DNA from: Mesorhizobium sp. YM1C-6-2
Lineage (GTDB): Bacteria; Pseudomonadota; Alphaproteobacteria; Rhizobiales; Rhizobiaceae
DNA: 64,000 bases
Assembly: GCF_003666685.1 (NCBI RefSeq)
Contig: NZ_RCIZ01000002.1
Coordinates: 392,501-456,500 of the forward strand
Direction of reading: 5' to 3'
Part shown: piece after piece, positions 18,021 to 29,537 of the stretch
How the letters are laid out: each line of letters opens with the position of its first letter
Numbering within the stretch: position 1 is the first letter of the stretch
Made by a program: the position numbers and the translations under genes
Notes under the pieces: model-generated
The model's input: the letters and a program-made list of their open reading frames with translations, nothing else
Databases searched by the model: none
What the model was told of the DNA's origin: nothing

Positions 18021-19014
18021 CGTGATTCCTCCTAGCAGTGTGCGCCGCACCCTATGCGCGCCCGATGACAGGCACAAGCGACGCGTCGGGGGATCGGCCC
18101 CGACAGGTCAGAATTCGGCCCTTCTCCCTGGAACCGGGCGAAAGACGCCGTTCCGGCCGCCTGTTTGAGCACTGCGATCCGGTGGAGTGCTGAGGAGGCG
18201 GCGTGCGCCTGGACCGGCTGTCCCGGCTGCATGGATGGATTTTGCGCTCTTTTCGCAACTGGCAATTTTGTTGCTTCAGCGTGATTTTGCACAAACTGTT
18301 GGAATCGCTGGGAGTCCGCCCAACAAGAGCGACATCTGTGACGCCTCCTGCAAAAAATTCTTTCGCAACTGCACTCACGCCACTCCCGGTTGAGCGATAC
18401 TTCTCGTCATCTCCTGCACGGGAACGCGGGTCGCGAACCGGGCGAGCGTGGCAGGGACGGTACCGGTTCGGTCGCGCGGAGGTGGCGCGGCTGGGTGATG
18501 AGCCCCGAGGACCGGGCCCTGACCGAGGTCGCGCGGTGAAACGATTCTGCGTCCCCTCCAGGTAGGGCAAGTATGCCGGCGGGGTACGGGAAACCGGCCA
18601 CGTAATACTATTGAGAGGCCAGGCCCCGTGCCCCGCTTCCCACCTTTTCCGGCAATGGCCAGATGCGAAAGCAGGCGTGGCATCGATGAAGCGCGGGAGA
18701 AGGAAAATTGCACATTCGGCCGAAGCCCGAGCCCGCGACCGCGGGCCGCCGGCTGTCCGGCGCCCTCGCGGAGGCCAGCGAGCAAAGCGAGCGCCCGGCC
18801 GCGAGCGAAAGGAGGCCGTGGCCCAATCGCGAAAACCTGTTTGTCTGATTTGTCGGACTTGCGCTCGTTTCGACTCCGCGCAACTGTAGGGCGACATGGG
18901 AATGGCTGCCGGTCTCGGGCCCGGCGACATCGGCGCGCAGACGCCGCGACAGGAGAAACGCCGGCAGGAGGTGCCGGCGTAATGGTCTGATGGTTCCCGA
19001 AGGGAGGGAGTGGA
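18021..19014. other. Long intergenic region before the sugar ABC operon
   Basis: Nearly 1 kb with no gene I can support. Open frames on both strands here have no domain features and look like chance frames in GC-rich DNA. Bases 18240-18380 are relatively AT-rich and hold TTGCG-N7-CGCAA (18242-18258), a possible operator. The right part is very GC-rich. The region ends with a ribosome site (GAAGGGAGGG) before the ATG at 19015 and probably carries the promoter for the ABC operon. Confidence 0.5.
18959..18979 (+). other. Stem-loop in the 5' leader of the sugar ABC operon
   Basis: CGCCGGCA and TGCCGGCG form a perfect 8-bp stem around GGAGG, ending 35 bp before the first gene's ATG. There is no T-run, so it is more likely a leader hairpin than a terminator. 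Confidence 0.4.
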
Positions 19015-20031
19015 ATGAAGAAGCTGCTTGTATTGAGTGCGCTCGCCGCAATGCTGGCGTCTGGCACCGCTCTTGCCGACACCAGCGGCAAGAAGATCGC
19101 GTTCTCGAACAACTATGCCGGCAATTCGTGGCGACAGGCGATGCTGAAGAGCTATGACGCGGTGACCAAGAAGGCGGTCGCCGACGGCGTGGTGGCCGCG
19201 GCCGACGTGTTCACCACCGCCGACCAGGAAGTGCCGACCCAGGCTGCCCAGATCCAGAACCTGATCCTGCAGGGCTATGACGCGATCGTCATCAACGCCT
19301 CGTCGCCCGACGCGCTTAACGGCGCCGTCAAGCAGGCCTGCGACGCCGGCATCGTGGTCGTCTCGTTCGATGGCATCGTCACCGAGCCCTGCGCCTACCG
19401 CGTCGTCGTCGACTTCGAGGACATGGGCCGGCAGGAAGTCGAGCAGATGAAGGCCTTCCATCCGGACGGCGGCAATCTGCTGGAAATACGCGGTCTTGCC
19501 GGCACCTCGATCGACGAGGCGATCCATAAGGGCATCCTCGCCGGCGTGGAGGCCAATCCGCAGTTCAAGATCGTCAACTCGGTGACCGGCAACTGGGACC
19601 AGACGACGGCGCAGAAGGCCGTCGCCACGGTGCTACCCTCGCTGCCCGACATCGTCGGCGTCGTTACCCAGGGTGGCGACGGCTACGGCACGGCGCAAGC
19701 CTTCGCGGCGGCCGGCAAGCCGCGCCCGACCATCATCATGGGCAACCGGCAGGACGAGTTGCAGTGGTGGAAGGAGCAGAAGGAGAAGGACGGCTACAAG
19801 ACCTGGTCGGCCTCCATCGCGCCGGGTGTCTCGACGCTCGCCTTCTGGGTCGCCCAGCAGGTGCTCGACGGCCGCACCGACGTGCCGCACGACCTTCTGG
19901 TGCCGTACCTCGCCTTCACCCAGGACGATTTCGAGGCGGCCCTGCCGAACATCGAGGTCGGCGGCGTGGCGAGTGCGGAGTACACGCAGGAAGACGCGGT
20001 CAAGGCCATCGAGGCCAACATCAAGAAATGA
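19015..20031 (+). CDS. Sugar ABC transporter substrate-binding protein (RbsB type)
   Basis: A 338-residue periplasmic binding protein. The signal peptide is [20 protein letters not shown], cleaved before DTSGKK. The peripla_BP_4 fold is clear: [20 protein letters not shown] at the start, [35 protein letters not shown], then [22 protein letters not shown] and the [16 protein letters not shown] hinge region. It captures the substrate for the ATPase and two permeases that follow. The ligand cannot be read from sequence; the family binds pentoses, hexoses, polyols and some non-sugars. Confidence 0.9.
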   Translation: MKKLLVLSALAAMLASGTALADTSGKKIAFSNNYAGNSWRQAMLKSYDAVTKKAVADGVVAAADVFTTADQEVPTQAAQIQNLILQGYDAIVINASSPDALNGAVKQACDAGIVVVSFDGIVTEPCAYRVVVDFEDMGRQEVEQMKAFHPDGGNLLEIRGLAGTSIDEAIHKGILAGVEANPQFKIVNSVTGNWDQTTAQKAVATVLPSLPDIVGVVTQGGDGYGTAQAFAAAGKPRPTIIMGNRQDELQWWKEQKEKDGYKTWSASIAPGVSTLAFWVAQQVLDGRTDVPHDLLVPYLAFTQDDFEAALPNIEVGGVASAEYTQEDAVKAIEANIKK

Positions 20032-20065
20032 TCGTGGAGCGTCTTCCGGCGGGTGGCGGAGACTG

Positions 20066-21535
20066 ATGTCCGGCACCCGTCCCAACATCGTGAAGCTGGA
20101 CGGCGTCGAAAAACATTTCGGCGCCGTCCGCGCGCTCGACGGCGTCGACTTCAGCGTTGACGCCGGCGAATGCATCGGCCTCGTCGGCCACAATGGCGCC
20201 GGCAAGTCGACGCTGATGCACACGCTGGCCGGCACGCTCGTGCCCGACCGGGGGCGGATCGCCGTGCGCGGCTCGGCGGAGGAAAACTATTCCGTCGTGC
20301 GCGCGCAGCGGCTCGGCATACGCTGCGTCTTCCAGGAACTGTCGCTCTGCCCCAACCTCAGCGTGGCGGAGAACACGCGCGTCAACCACCCGTCGCTGAA
20401 GGGTTTCGGCTGGCGCAAGAGATCCGCCGCGCTGATCGCCGCCAAGCTCGACGAGATTTTCCCCGGCCATGGCGTCGACCCGTCCGACGTCGTCAGCGAC
20501 CTGTCTATCGGCAAGCGCCAGATGGTCGAGGTGGCGCGCGCGTTCACCGTCACCGACGACCCGCTGGACCTCGTCATCCTCGACGAGCCGACCTCCTCGC
20601 TCGACGCCCATACGGCCGGCCAGTTGCTCGCCTTCGTCAGGCGCTTCGTGGCGGGCGGCAGGAGCTGCATCCTGATTTCGCACCTGCTCGGCGAAATCCT
20701 CGAAAATGCCGACCGCATCGTCGTCATGCGCGACGGCAAGGTCGTGGCGACGGACGCAGCCTCGGCCTTCGACCGGGAAAGGCTGGTCGCCACGATGGGC
20801 GGCGCGGAGCATCACGAGAAGACCATCGCTGCCGCCAAGGCCGAGGCCAAGCAGGGGGCGGCCCTGCGGGTCCGCGCCCGTCCGGCGCGTCAGGGCGACG
20901 ACAAGGAACTCGTCGCGCGTGAAGGCGAGATCATTGGCCTTGCCGGACTGGCGGGGCACGGCCAGACCGATCTCCTGCTTGCGATCTTCGACGGCGCGCG
21001 CCGGCGCAAGGCAGGTGTCGAAGTGACCGCTCCGGTCGCGCTGGTTGCCGGCGACCGCCAGACCGACGGCATCTTCCCGCAATGGTCGATCTCGGAGAAC
21101 ATCGGCATCCGCTCGCTGGCGCGTCTGCGCAACGGGCTGCTGATCTCGCCGCGTCGCGAGGCCGAGCTTGCCGAAACGTGGAAGAAGAAGATCGGCATCC
21201 GCACGCCCGACATGGGCAACAACATCCTGTCGCTGTCGGGCGGCAACCAGCAGAAGGCGCTGTTTGCGCGGGCGCTCGGCTCCGACGCCAGGATCGTGCT
21301 GATGGACGACCCGATGCGCGGCGTCGACATCGGCACCAAGCTCGAGGTCTACGACCTGATCCGCGAGGAGGCGAAAAACGGCCGCACCTTCCTCTGGTAC
21401 ACGACCGAGACCGACGAACTCGACCATTGCGACCATGTCTACGTTTTCCGCGGCGGCCGCATCGTCGCAAACCTCGATCGCGGCGAACTCACGGAAGAAA
21501 AAGTGATCCAGTCTTCGTTCAGCGAGGCGTCATGA
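20066..21535 (+). CDS. Sugar ABC transporter ATP-binding protein (RbsA type, two NBDs)
   Basis: A 489-residue double ATPase starting at ATG 20066. The N-terminal domain has Walker [10 protein letters not shown], signature [15 protein letters not shown] and Walker [13 protein letters not shown]. The C-terminal domain has a degenerate Walker A ([13 protein letters not shown], no lysine) and signature [15 protein letters not shown] with [11 protein letters not shown]; loss of the second Walker A lysine is normal in this family. The gene overlaps the next by ATGA, indicating translational coupling. Confidence 0.92.
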   Translation: MSGTRPNIVKLDGVEKHFGAVRALDGVDFSVDAGECIGLVGHNGAGKSTLMHTLAGTLVPDRGRIAVRGSAEENYSVVRAQRLGIRCVFQELSLCPNLSVAENTRVNHPSLKGFGWRKRSAALIAAKLDEIFPGHGVDPSDVVSDLSIGKRQMVEVARAFTVTDDPLDLVILDEPTSSLDAHTAGQLLAFVRRFVAGGRSCILISHLLGEILENADRIVVMRDGKVVATDAASAFDRERLVATMGGAEHHEKTIAAAKAEAKQGAALRVRARPARQGDDKELVAREGEIIGLAGLAGHGQTDLLLAIFDGARRRKAGVEVTAPVALVAGDRQTDGIFPQWSISENIGIRSLARLRNGLLISPRREAELAETWKKKIGIRTPDMGNNILSLSGGNQQKALFARALGSDARIVLMDDPMRGVDIGTKLEVYDLIREEAKNGRTFLWYTTETDELDHCDHVYVFRGGRIVANLDRGELTEEKVIQSSFSEAS

Positions 21536-22503
21536 CAACGACCGCCATCGAACGGTCGGTGGCGCGTCCAGGGTCCGCCTCGCGGGCTCGGATGCTGCGC
21601 GCCATGCTGCCGGCGCTGTCGCTGTCGCTCGTGGTGATCGCCATCGCCTGGCTCAATCCGCGCGCGATCAGCTATTTCGGCTTCAGCCTGATGCTGAACC
21701 TCGCTATCCCGATCGCGCTGGCGACGATCGCGCAGATGTTCGTCATCGCGAGCAACGAGCTCGACCTGTCGATCGGCACCTTCGTCGGCTTCGTCGGCTG
21801 CGTCACCGCGACCTGGCTGCGCGAGGCGCCGCTGGTCGGCGTGCTGATCCTGCTCGGCTCGATCGGCGTCTACGCGCTGCTTGGCGCGCTGATCCATCTG
21901 CGCAACCTGCCGTCCATCGTCGTTACCCTCGGTATGAGCTTCGTCTGGCAAGGGCTTGCGATCCTTACCCTGCCGACGCCCGGCGGCAAGGCGCCGGAAT
22001 GGCTCTCGGCAATCATGGGGTTCAAGCCGCCTCTCGTCCCGTTCCCGATCGTGGCGGCCGTGGTCATCGCGCTCGTCGTGCATTTCGGCCTGATGCGCAC
22101 CTCCTACGGCGCCATTCTGCGCGGCTCTGGCGGCAATCCGGTGGCGCTCGGGCGCGCCGGCTGGTCGATCCTCAGGGTAAAGGTCACGCTCTTTGCGCTT
22201 GCGGGCCTGTTCGGGGTCCTGTCCGGAATGGCGCTGATCGGCATCACCACCTCCGGCGACGCCAATATCGGCAATGGTTACACGCTGCTGGCGATCGCCG
22301 GCGTCATCCTCGGCGGCGGTGAGTTCGTCGGCGGGCGCGTCTCGCCGATCGGTGCGGTGCTGGGCGCGCTGACGCTGGCGCTGGCCGCCTCGCCGCTGCT
22401 CACCTTCATGAAGATACCGCCCGACTGGCAGGTCGCGGCGAACGGCATCATCCTGATCGTCGTGCTTGCCGCCCGCGTGCTGATCAGCCGGAGGGAACGC
22501 TGA
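21532..22503 (+). CDS. Sugar ABC transporter permease (RbsC type)
   Basis: A 323-residue inner-membrane permease with about nine hydrophobic helices. Family marks are [19 protein letters not shown] (the conserved DLS-G motif), [18 protein letters not shown] and [22 protein letters not shown] near the C-terminus. It pairs with the second permease, forming a heterodimeric channel. The start overlaps the ATPase stop by 4 bp. Confidence 0.9.
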   Translation: MTTTAIERSVARPGSASRARMLRAMLPALSLSLVVIAIAWLNPRAISYFGFSLMLNLAIPIALATIAQMFVIASNELDLSIGTFVGFVGCVTATWLREAPLVGVLILLGSIGVYALLGALIHLRNLPSIVVTLGMSFVWQGLAILTLPTPGGKAPEWLSAIMGFKPPLVPFPIVAAVVIALVVHFGLMRTSYGAILRGSGGNPVALGRAGWSILRVKVTLFALAGLFGVLSGMALIGITTSGDANIGNGYTLLAIAGVILGGGEFVGGRVSPIGAVLGALTLALAASPLLTFMKIPPDWQVAANGIILIVVLAARVLISRRER

Positions 22504-22504
22504 G

Positions 22505-23452
22505 ATGACGCAGGTCCGCGCGATCTTCTCCACGCCCTGGATATGGTCCTTCGTCGGGGCCTTCGCGGTGTGGCTGGCGACGATCATCTTCACGGGCGGC
22601 GTCGGCGGCGGCGGCATGATCACGGCCGCGCTTTCGCTCGCCGTCTTCATGGTCATCGTCGGCGTTGGCCAGATGTTCGTCATCACGCTCGGGCCGGGCA
22701 ATGTCGACCTGTCGCTGCCCGCCAATATCGGGCTGGCGAGCGCGGTGGCGATGACCGTGATGAACGGTCAGGATTCGCGTATCGCGCTCGGGCTTCTCGC
22801 CGCCCTCGCTTCCGGCGCCGCGGTCGGCATCGCCAACTACCTGCTGATCTGGGCGCTGCGCATCCCGCCGATCATCGCCACGCTGTCGGCGAGCTTCATC
22901 ATCCTTTCGATCGACATCGCCTTCGGGCGCGGCCTGCAGATCAAGCCGCCGCCGGGCTTCGCCGACTTCACCAACGTGCAGGTCGCCGGCATCCCGGTCA
23001 TTGCGATCCTCATCGTGCTCTTCACCATCGTTGCGGCAGTAGCGCTCAACCGCATGATCTACGGCCGTTCGGTGCTCGCCATCGGCCAGAACATCCGCGC
23101 GGCCTGGCTCGCCGGCGTCAATGTGGGCTGGATACGCTTCCTCACCTATACGCTCTGCGGTACGCTCGGCGGCCTCAACGGCGCTCTGCTCGCCGGTTAT
23201 TTCCGCGGCGCCAATGTCGATATCGGCAGGGAGTACCTGCTGTCGTCGATCGCCGTGGTGGTGATCGGCGGCACCTCGGTCGCAGGCGGCAAGGCGAACG
23301 TTCCCGGCATATGGGGCGCGTCGCTTTTCCTGGTGCTGCTGCTCACCATGCTGAACACGTTCGGGGTGAGCGCGGGCGTCAGGCTGCTGCTCACCGGCCT
23401 CATCATCGTGGGGGTCATTACCGTCGCGGGCGGCGAAAAGGCGCCGCGCTAG
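22505..23452 (+). CDS. Sugar ABC transporter permease, second subunit (RbsC type)
   Basis: A 315-residue permease beginning 1 bp after the stop of the first permease. It has MFVITLGPGNVDLSLPANIG as the substrate-path motif, PPIIATLSASFIILS, and REYLLSSIAVVVIGGTSVAGGKANVPGIWG, the conserved C-terminal GGT region. It is the last gene of the ABC operon; its stop lies 8 bp from the stop of the convergent dehydrogenase gene. Confidence 0.9.
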   Translation: MTQVRAIFSTPWIWSFVGAFAVWLATIIFTGGVGGGGMITAALSLAVFMVIVGVGQMFVITLGPGNVDLSLPANIGLASAVAMTVMNGQDSRIALGLLAALASGAAVGIANYLLIWALRIPPIIATLSASFIILSIDIAFGRGLQIKPPPGFADFTNVQVAGIPVIAILIVLFTIVAAVALNRMIYGRSVLAIGQNIRAAWLAGVNVGWIRFLTYTLCGTLGGLNGALLAGYFRGANVDIGREYLLSSIAVVVIGGTSVAGGKANVPGIWGASLFLVLLLTMLNTFGVSAGVRLLLTGLIIVGVITVAGGEKAPR

Positions 23453-23460
23453 CGCGGCCG

Positions 23461-24753
23461 TCAGACACCGGCCTCGACCGGATCGACCGACATCGCCGCG
23501 AGGTCGAGCATGGTGAAGCGGTCGCGGATCAGCCGCGCATTGGCGACCGCCTCGCGGTAGAAGGGCAGGGGCAGGCCGACATCCTGCGGCGCCGTCGGCG
23601 CGCCGACTGCGAGCAGCGCCTGCTCCAGCTCCACCGGCGCTCGGGCCACCCGGCGCAGCCGCTCGCGGATCGCGGGCCATTCCGCGGCGAGTTTCCGGTT
23701 GAGTTGATCGGTCGCGTCCTTGTCGAAGACCTTGGGCAGGAAAGCCTGCCAGCAGGCGCGGCCGACCTCCGGGCCGAATTTTTCGATCGTGGATGTTTCA
23801 GTGTCCGACGTCGGAGCCAGCTGCAGAGCGTCCAGCGCCAAGACACGCTGCTGCAGCCGCGCCATGGTCAGCGTCGTCACCGCGATGTGCTCGCCGTGGA
23901 AGGCCTGCGGCAGGTTCTCGCCGCGCATGTCGATATAGTGCGCGATCAGGTGCTCGCCCTGGCTCGCCGGGTAGGACCCCCCGCAAAGCGTCATGCCGAG
24001 CCCCGACATCACGAGCGTGCGCACCAGAAGCTCGACCGCGGACACGTCGCCGGCCTTCAGCGCGGACGCTGCCTCGATCATCGCGTCCTCGTCGTCGGCG
24101 AGCAGCATGAAAGGCGCCTCGCGGTAGGGCTTGCCGAGCAGAAGGTGAGCCATCAGCCAGTCGGTCTGGGCCGTGGCGCGCGCCAGCGAATCGCCGAAAC
24201 CGGAGGCGATCAGCCGCTGCGGCGCCGCCGCCATCACGTCGAGATCGAGGAAGACGCCTTTGGGCATCGTCGCCGGTAGCGACTTCTTCAGGCCGTGTTC
24301 GGTGATCGCCGCCGACACCGAGGTGTAGCCGTTCATCGAAGGCGCCGTGCCGAAGACGGCATAGGGCCTGCCGGTCAGATGCGCTGCATATTTGGTGATG
24401 TCGTTGATCGAGCCAGAGCCCACGGCAATCAAGGCGTCGGCCGTTCCTGTCCTGGCGATGACGCCGTTCACCGCGTCCATGTCGGGATGGGGGAGGCGGG
24501 AAAGGACGATCTCGTCGACCTTATGGGAGGCAGCGAGCAAAGCCGTGACCTGCTCGCCCATGGCGGCGCGCGTATCCGGATCCATGATCACGGCGAACGA
24601 TTTGCCCAGGGAGAGGGGTGCTACCAGCGAAGCCGCCGCCTTGCCCAGTCCGCGCGCCAGCGCGATGTGCTTCAGAGGCGGAACCAGCATGCCGCCACCG
24701 TCAGGATCGCGGAGCTTTCCTGCAAGCAGACGATCGAGCATCTCCTTTGACAT
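23461..24753 (-). CDS. sn-Glycerol-1-phosphate dehydrogenase-like protein (EgsA/AraM family)
   Basis: A 430-residue member of the Fe-ADH_2/G1PDH family. Visible marks are the nucleotide-binding AVGSGSINDITKYAAHLTGRPYAVFGTAPSMNGY region (residues about 110-145), TMPKGVFLDLDVMAAAP, a GFGDSLARATAQTDW segment with a metal-ligand aspartate, and HGEHIAVTTL with a likely metal histidine. Family members reduce dihydroxyacetone phosphate to sn-glycerol-1-phosphate with NAD(P)H. In bacteria AraM-like proteins sit in sugar loci. Here it follows the TIM-barrel gene and converges on a sugar ABC operon, so it may act on a related sugar phosphate. Ribosome site GGGAGG precedes the ATG. Confidence 0.8.
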   Translation of the reverse strand: MSKEMLDRLLAGKLRDPDGGGMLVPPLKHIALARGLGKAAASLVAPLSLGKSFAVIMDPDTRAAMGEQVTALLAASHKVDEIVLSRLPHPDMDAVNGVIARTGTADALIAVGSGSINDITKYAAHLTGRPYAVFGTAPSMNGYTSVSAAITEHGLKKSLPATMPKGVFLDLDVMAAAPQRLIASGFGDSLARATAQTDWLMAHLLLGKPYREAPFMLLADDEDAMIEAASALKAGDVSAVELLVRTLVMSGLGMTLCGGSYPASQGEHLIAHYIDMRGENLPQAFHGEHIAVTTLTMARLQQRVLALDALQLAPTSDTETSTIEKFGPEVGRACWQAFLPKVFDKDATDQLNRKLAAEWPAIRERLRRVARAPVELEQALLAVGAPTAPQDVGLPLPFYREAVANARLIRDRFTMLDLAAMSVDPVEAGV

Positions 24754-24815
24754 CGTTTCGGCCTCCCGTCAGTCGGCGTGTGGCGGCACGGGTGATCTGA
24801 GTCGATAAAGCGGTT

Positions 24816-25544
24816 TCATGTGCCGGCACTCGCGGACTGGCCGGGGCGAGGCCGAGGCGCCATCGGACCCTCCGCCCCGCAATCGGCAAGGATGTCGCGC
24901 AATTGCGACAGGATCGAGCCCTTGTTCGGCGAATAGGAGCCGTTGAAGACCGCCGTGCCGATGGTGAAGGCATCGGCGCCGGCGGCCTCGATCGCCCGGA
25001 CGCGTTCGGGGGAGGCGATCGCACCGGCGACGATCAGGTATTTGTCTGGCCCGAGCCCGCTCCGTGCGGCTTTCACGAGGTCGATCGGGTCGGCCTCGGT
25101 GGCGCGGAAGGCGAGGAGATCGCATCCGGCGCAACCCCTGGCGACGAAGTCGCGGCAATGGGCCTCGACGTCCGAAGGCCTGCCGCCGAGTCTGGTCGGA
25201 TGGCCGGTCGGCTTGCCCGGGAAAGGATAGTATCGGGTGTCGCTGCCATCCAATATGTCCATGATCTCGTCGACCTGCGTTCCCCCGAGCAGCCGGTCGA
25301 CGCCGAGATCGCGCGCCACGCGTGCGGACGCCAGGCATGCTTCCGGCGTCGTCGAGACGACTTCCATGTATGAGGTGGCACCTGCCGTACGGATAGCTCT
25401 GGTCAACGCCTTCTGCACATCGGGCGAAATGCCGACATCCTTGAAGCCGACATGTTTCAGGCCGACGGGACGGATCAGTTCGACCAGGTCGAGGCAATCC
25501 TCGACCGTGCGATCGTCGCGTGTCAGCATGAAGATGAAGTCCAT
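24816..25544 (-). CDS. TIM-barrel protein of unknown function (phosphate-binding type)
   Basis: About 242 residues from the ATG ending at 25544, which has an AGGGG ribosome site 6 bp upstream; the frame extends further upstream without support. The sequence looks like a complete (beta/alpha)8 barrel: MDFIFMLTRDDRTVEDCLDL, GLKHVGFKDVGI, ATSYMEVVSTT, GVDRLLGGTQVDEIM, GCDLLAFRATEADP, KYLIVAGAIASPERV and AGADAFTIGTAVF. The last two resemble the phosphate-binding strands 7 and 8 of HisA/ThiE-type barrels. I do not recognise a named enzyme. It is the first gene of a two-gene operon with the dehydrogenase and may be an aldolase, epimerase or isomerase of the same pathway. Confidence 0.72.
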   Translation of the reverse strand: MDFIFMLTRDDRTVEDCLDLVELIRPVGLKHVGFKDVGISPDVQKALTRAIRTAGATSYMEVVSTTPEACLASARVARDLGVDRLLGGTQVDEIMDILDGSDTRYYPFPGKPTGHPTRLGGRPSDVEAHCRDFVARGCAGCDLLAFRATEADPIDLVKAARSGLGPDKYLIVAGAIASPERVRAIEAAGADAFTIGTAVFNGSYSPNKGSILSQLRDILADCGAEGPMAPRPRPGQSASAGT

Positions 25545-25946
25545 GGAAAGCCCCTGCTTGGCGAGACCGTGGTCGCGGCGAAGCCACTTCGCATCCGCCT
25601 GCCCGGTGACATAGCATCGCTGCAGGCAGCGTGGGGCACAATCCGGCGCTTGGCCTATCATGTACCTGCCACACGGCCCAGCCTTGTGCGAGACCTCCCG
25701 ACGGGTAGAAATCGTCGCGCATTTTTCGGCGGACGCGCCTTCGCCTCGGGTCGATACTGTCGCCAGGGAGGCGCGGAAAGTGATTGCGGCTGGGGTCGAA
25801 GCCGGCTTGGGCTTCTTTGCCGGATTATCCACGACGAGCGACCGTCGGGGATGTGCAGGTCCTTTCCAGTTCGTGTAGCGGTTCCGGCTCCGCGCGCTTG
25901 TTCGCGACTTGTGCGGCGCGCCAAAAGCAACTAATGCAGCCGCGTG
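25545..25946. other. Intergenic region, no supported gene
   Basis: About 400 bp between the TIM-barrel gene (minus) and the tRNA (plus). Short open frames on both strands show no domain or composition support. It should hold the promoter of the TIM-barrel/dehydrogenase operon and the tRNA promoter. Confidence 0.4.
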
Positions 25947-26022
25947 GGGCCTGTAGCTCAATGGTTAGAGCCGGCGGCTCATAACCGCTTGGTTGGGGGT
26001 TCGAGTCCCTCCGGGCCCACCA
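25947..26022 (+). tRNA. tRNA, anticodon CAU (Ile2 or Met)
   Basis: A complete 76-base cloverleaf. The acceptor stem GGGCCTG pairs with CGGGCCC, the D arm is GCTC-AATGGTTA-GAGC, and the anticodon arm is GGCGG-CTCATAA-CCGCT with anticodon CAU. The variable loop is TGGTT and the T arm GGGGG-TTCGAGT-CCCTC, with CCA encoded. The anticodon arm and variable loop resemble tRNA-Ile2 (CAU, later modified to lysidine) more than elongator tRNA-Met, but the isotype cannot be settled by eye. The 3' end borders an AT-rich stretch, as at an integration site. Confidence 0.93.
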
Positions 26023-26522
26023 ACGTCCTGCAATATGTCGTTGCCAAACAAAAGCGAATTTGATCCAAAAAATAGCGAATTGCCTTCTAAGCGGCGCACC
26101 TCTTTTTCCGCCCGTTCAAGAATAAGGTTTCGCTGCTGAAGGCCCGAGAGCGCTCAGAAAAAAATTTTTGCGTGACAAGTAAGATTGTCTTTGGAAGATT
26201 CGCTTCTCCAAAGCTGCCACGTTAATGCCGCGCTTCCACGCAGCTATTTCAAAAAGAGTAGCGATTCGGTTTTCTACGACCGGAAGGTGGCGGGCTTCAT
26301 TTTCCAAGCGTGGTCTTGCTGAGCGAGTTATGCACGGGGTCAGCACACGATCTTTGGGTGCGATGTCACTAACTCCAGGCGCAAAAGCTTCGCTAGCCAG
26401 CCCTGATCTAAAACACGGCGTTCCCTTCTTTTCCGGCGTAGCGGGTGGCGCGTACGGATCATTGCATTGAATTCAAAAGGCTTTTGAAAGAACGCGGAAT
26501 AGCGGTGCTATTTGCGGATGAA
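26023..26522. other. AT-rich stretch after the tRNA, probable decayed insertion
   Basis: These 500 bases are clearly more AT-rich than the flanks, with runs such as AAAAAAATTTTT at about 26158-26169. A minus-strand frame stays open from about 26412 to 26116 without an ATG and reads as a hydrophilic protein (RLENEARHLPVVENRIATLF, ALEKRIFQRQSYLSRKNFF). A neighbouring frame continues with LILERAEKEVRRLEGNSLFF, as if a frameshift split one gene. I cannot name it. With a tRNA at its left edge it looks like the remnant of an integrated element; no intact integrase or duplicated tRNA end is visible. Confidence 0.45.
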
Positions 26523-27644
26523 ATGTCCGGTAGGTCTGGGCTTCGATCTGAAGTCGGCAGGGAGGCGCGTGGGCAGCCAGGGGGTGCACGCGCCCGCGAC
26601 CTGGGTCTGCCCTTTCCAGGTACGCCCGGTCCACTGAACGCCATCACCGACATTCCGGGACTGGCCGTCGGCTTCTGCACGCTTACCGATCCTGCGCGGA
26701 AGATCCGCACCGGCGTCACCGCCATCCTTCCCCGTCCGGAACGTGAGGCTAGGCCGGTCTGGGCCGGCCAGTTCACGCTGAACGGCAACGGCGAGATGAC
26801 CGGAACGCATTGGGTGAACGACGCTGGCTATTTCGTTGGCCCGGTGCTGATCACCAGCACACATGGCGTGGGCGCAGCCCACACCGGAGCCACCCGCTGG
26901 ATGCTCGACCATTACAGCGATCACTTCCATGGCCCCAACCACGCCTGGGCCATGCCGATCGTCGCCGAGACCTACGACGGCGTTCTCAACGACATCAACG
27001 CCATGTTCGTCACCCCCGAGCATGCGATCGCGGCGCTCGATGCGCGCTCGACCGGACCGGTGGCCGAGGGTTCCACGGGGGGCGGAAACGGTATGATCGC
27101 CTATGAGTTCAAGGCCGGAACCGGCAGCGCGTCGCGCCAGGTTAAAGTCGGCGGGCGCCATCACATTGTGGCGACGCTGGTGCAAGCAAACCACGGCATC
27201 CGGCCGTGGCTCAACATCCTTGGCAATCCGGTGGGCAGGCTGATGCCGGAGGGTACCCTGCACAGCCAGGAGACCGGCTCGATCATCGTCATCCTTGCCA
27301 CGAATGCACCATTGTCGCCGCTGGCGCTGCGGCAGATGGCCAAGCGCGCGGCAATCGGCATCGGTCGTGGGGGTACTCCGGGAGGCAACAATTCCGGAGA
27401 TATTTTTCTCGCGTTCTCGACGGCGAATCCGGCGCCGATGCCGGAGGCCGCTTCTGTCTTCTCGATGCGCGAGGAAATCAATCAGGATGCGCTCGACCCC
27501 TTTTACCTAGCTGCCGTCGAGGCGGTGGAAGAGGCCGTGGTCAATTCCCTCGTCGCGGGCGAGGACGTGCCCACCTTCAAGCCTCCTGACAAGGTCTGTC
27601 GCGCAATCGACCGCGAACGGCTTGCCGAACTGTTTGCGCAGTGA
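26523..27644 (+). CDS. P1 (S58) family aminopeptidase, DmpA-like
   Basis: About 373 residues from ATG 26523; a GTG at 26445 would add 26 residues encoded by the AT-rich segment and is less likely. The core starts with RARDLGLPFPGTPGPLNAITDIPGLAVG, as in DmpA/BapA. The self-processing site and nucleophile Ser291 lie in PGGNNSGDIF. TGGGNGMIAYEFKAGTGSAS and THGVGAAHTGATRW are further family marks. Such enzymes are Ntn-hydrolases that cut themselves in two and release N-terminal residues, D-amino acids or beta-peptides. The change in base composition near the start suggests that the upstream sequence was replaced. Confidence 0.87.
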   Translation: MSGRSGLRSEVGREARGQPGGARARDLGLPFPGTPGPLNAITDIPGLAVGFCTLTDPARKIRTGVTAILPRPEREARPVWAGQFTLNGNGEMTGTHWVNDAGYFVGPVLITSTHGVGAAHTGATRWMLDHYSDHFHGPNHAWAMPIVAETYDGVLNDINAMFVTPEHAIAALDARSTGPVAEGSTGGGNGMIAYEFKAGTGSASRQVKVGGRHHIVATLVQANHGIRPWLNILGNPVGRLMPEGTLHSQETGSIIVILATNAPLSPLALRQMAKRAAIGIGRGGTPGGNNSGDIFLAFSTANPAPMPEAASVFSMREEINQDALDPFYLAAVEAVEEAVVNSLVAGEDVPTFKPPDKVCRAIDRERLAELFAQ

Positions 27645-27704
27645 TCATCTTCCCGGTGCGAACAAGGCAAGGCGAGCAACCCATTCGCGGCTACCAAACG
27701 CCGG

Positions 27705-29504
<1,800 letters not shown>

Positions 29505-29537
29505 CGGCGGCAGCAGGGAGAATCATGGAGACGTCCC

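Noticed and set aside
18052-19527. A 491-codon minus-strand open frame across the leader and the binding-protein gene
   Set aside because: No domain features, and it overlaps a well-supported gene in antisense; probably a chance frame in GC-rich DNA.
20066-21535. Missing lysine in the second Walker A of both RbsA-type ATPases
   Set aside because: This is normal in the sugar ABC family and not a defect.
25660-25878. A 72-codon plus-strand frame before the tRNA
   Set aside because: No family resemblance and no ribosome site; left as intergenic.
26445-26522. Longer start (GTG 26445) for the DmpA-like peptidase
   Set aside because: The added residues come from the AT-rich segment and do not match the family N-terminus; ATG 26523 is preferred.
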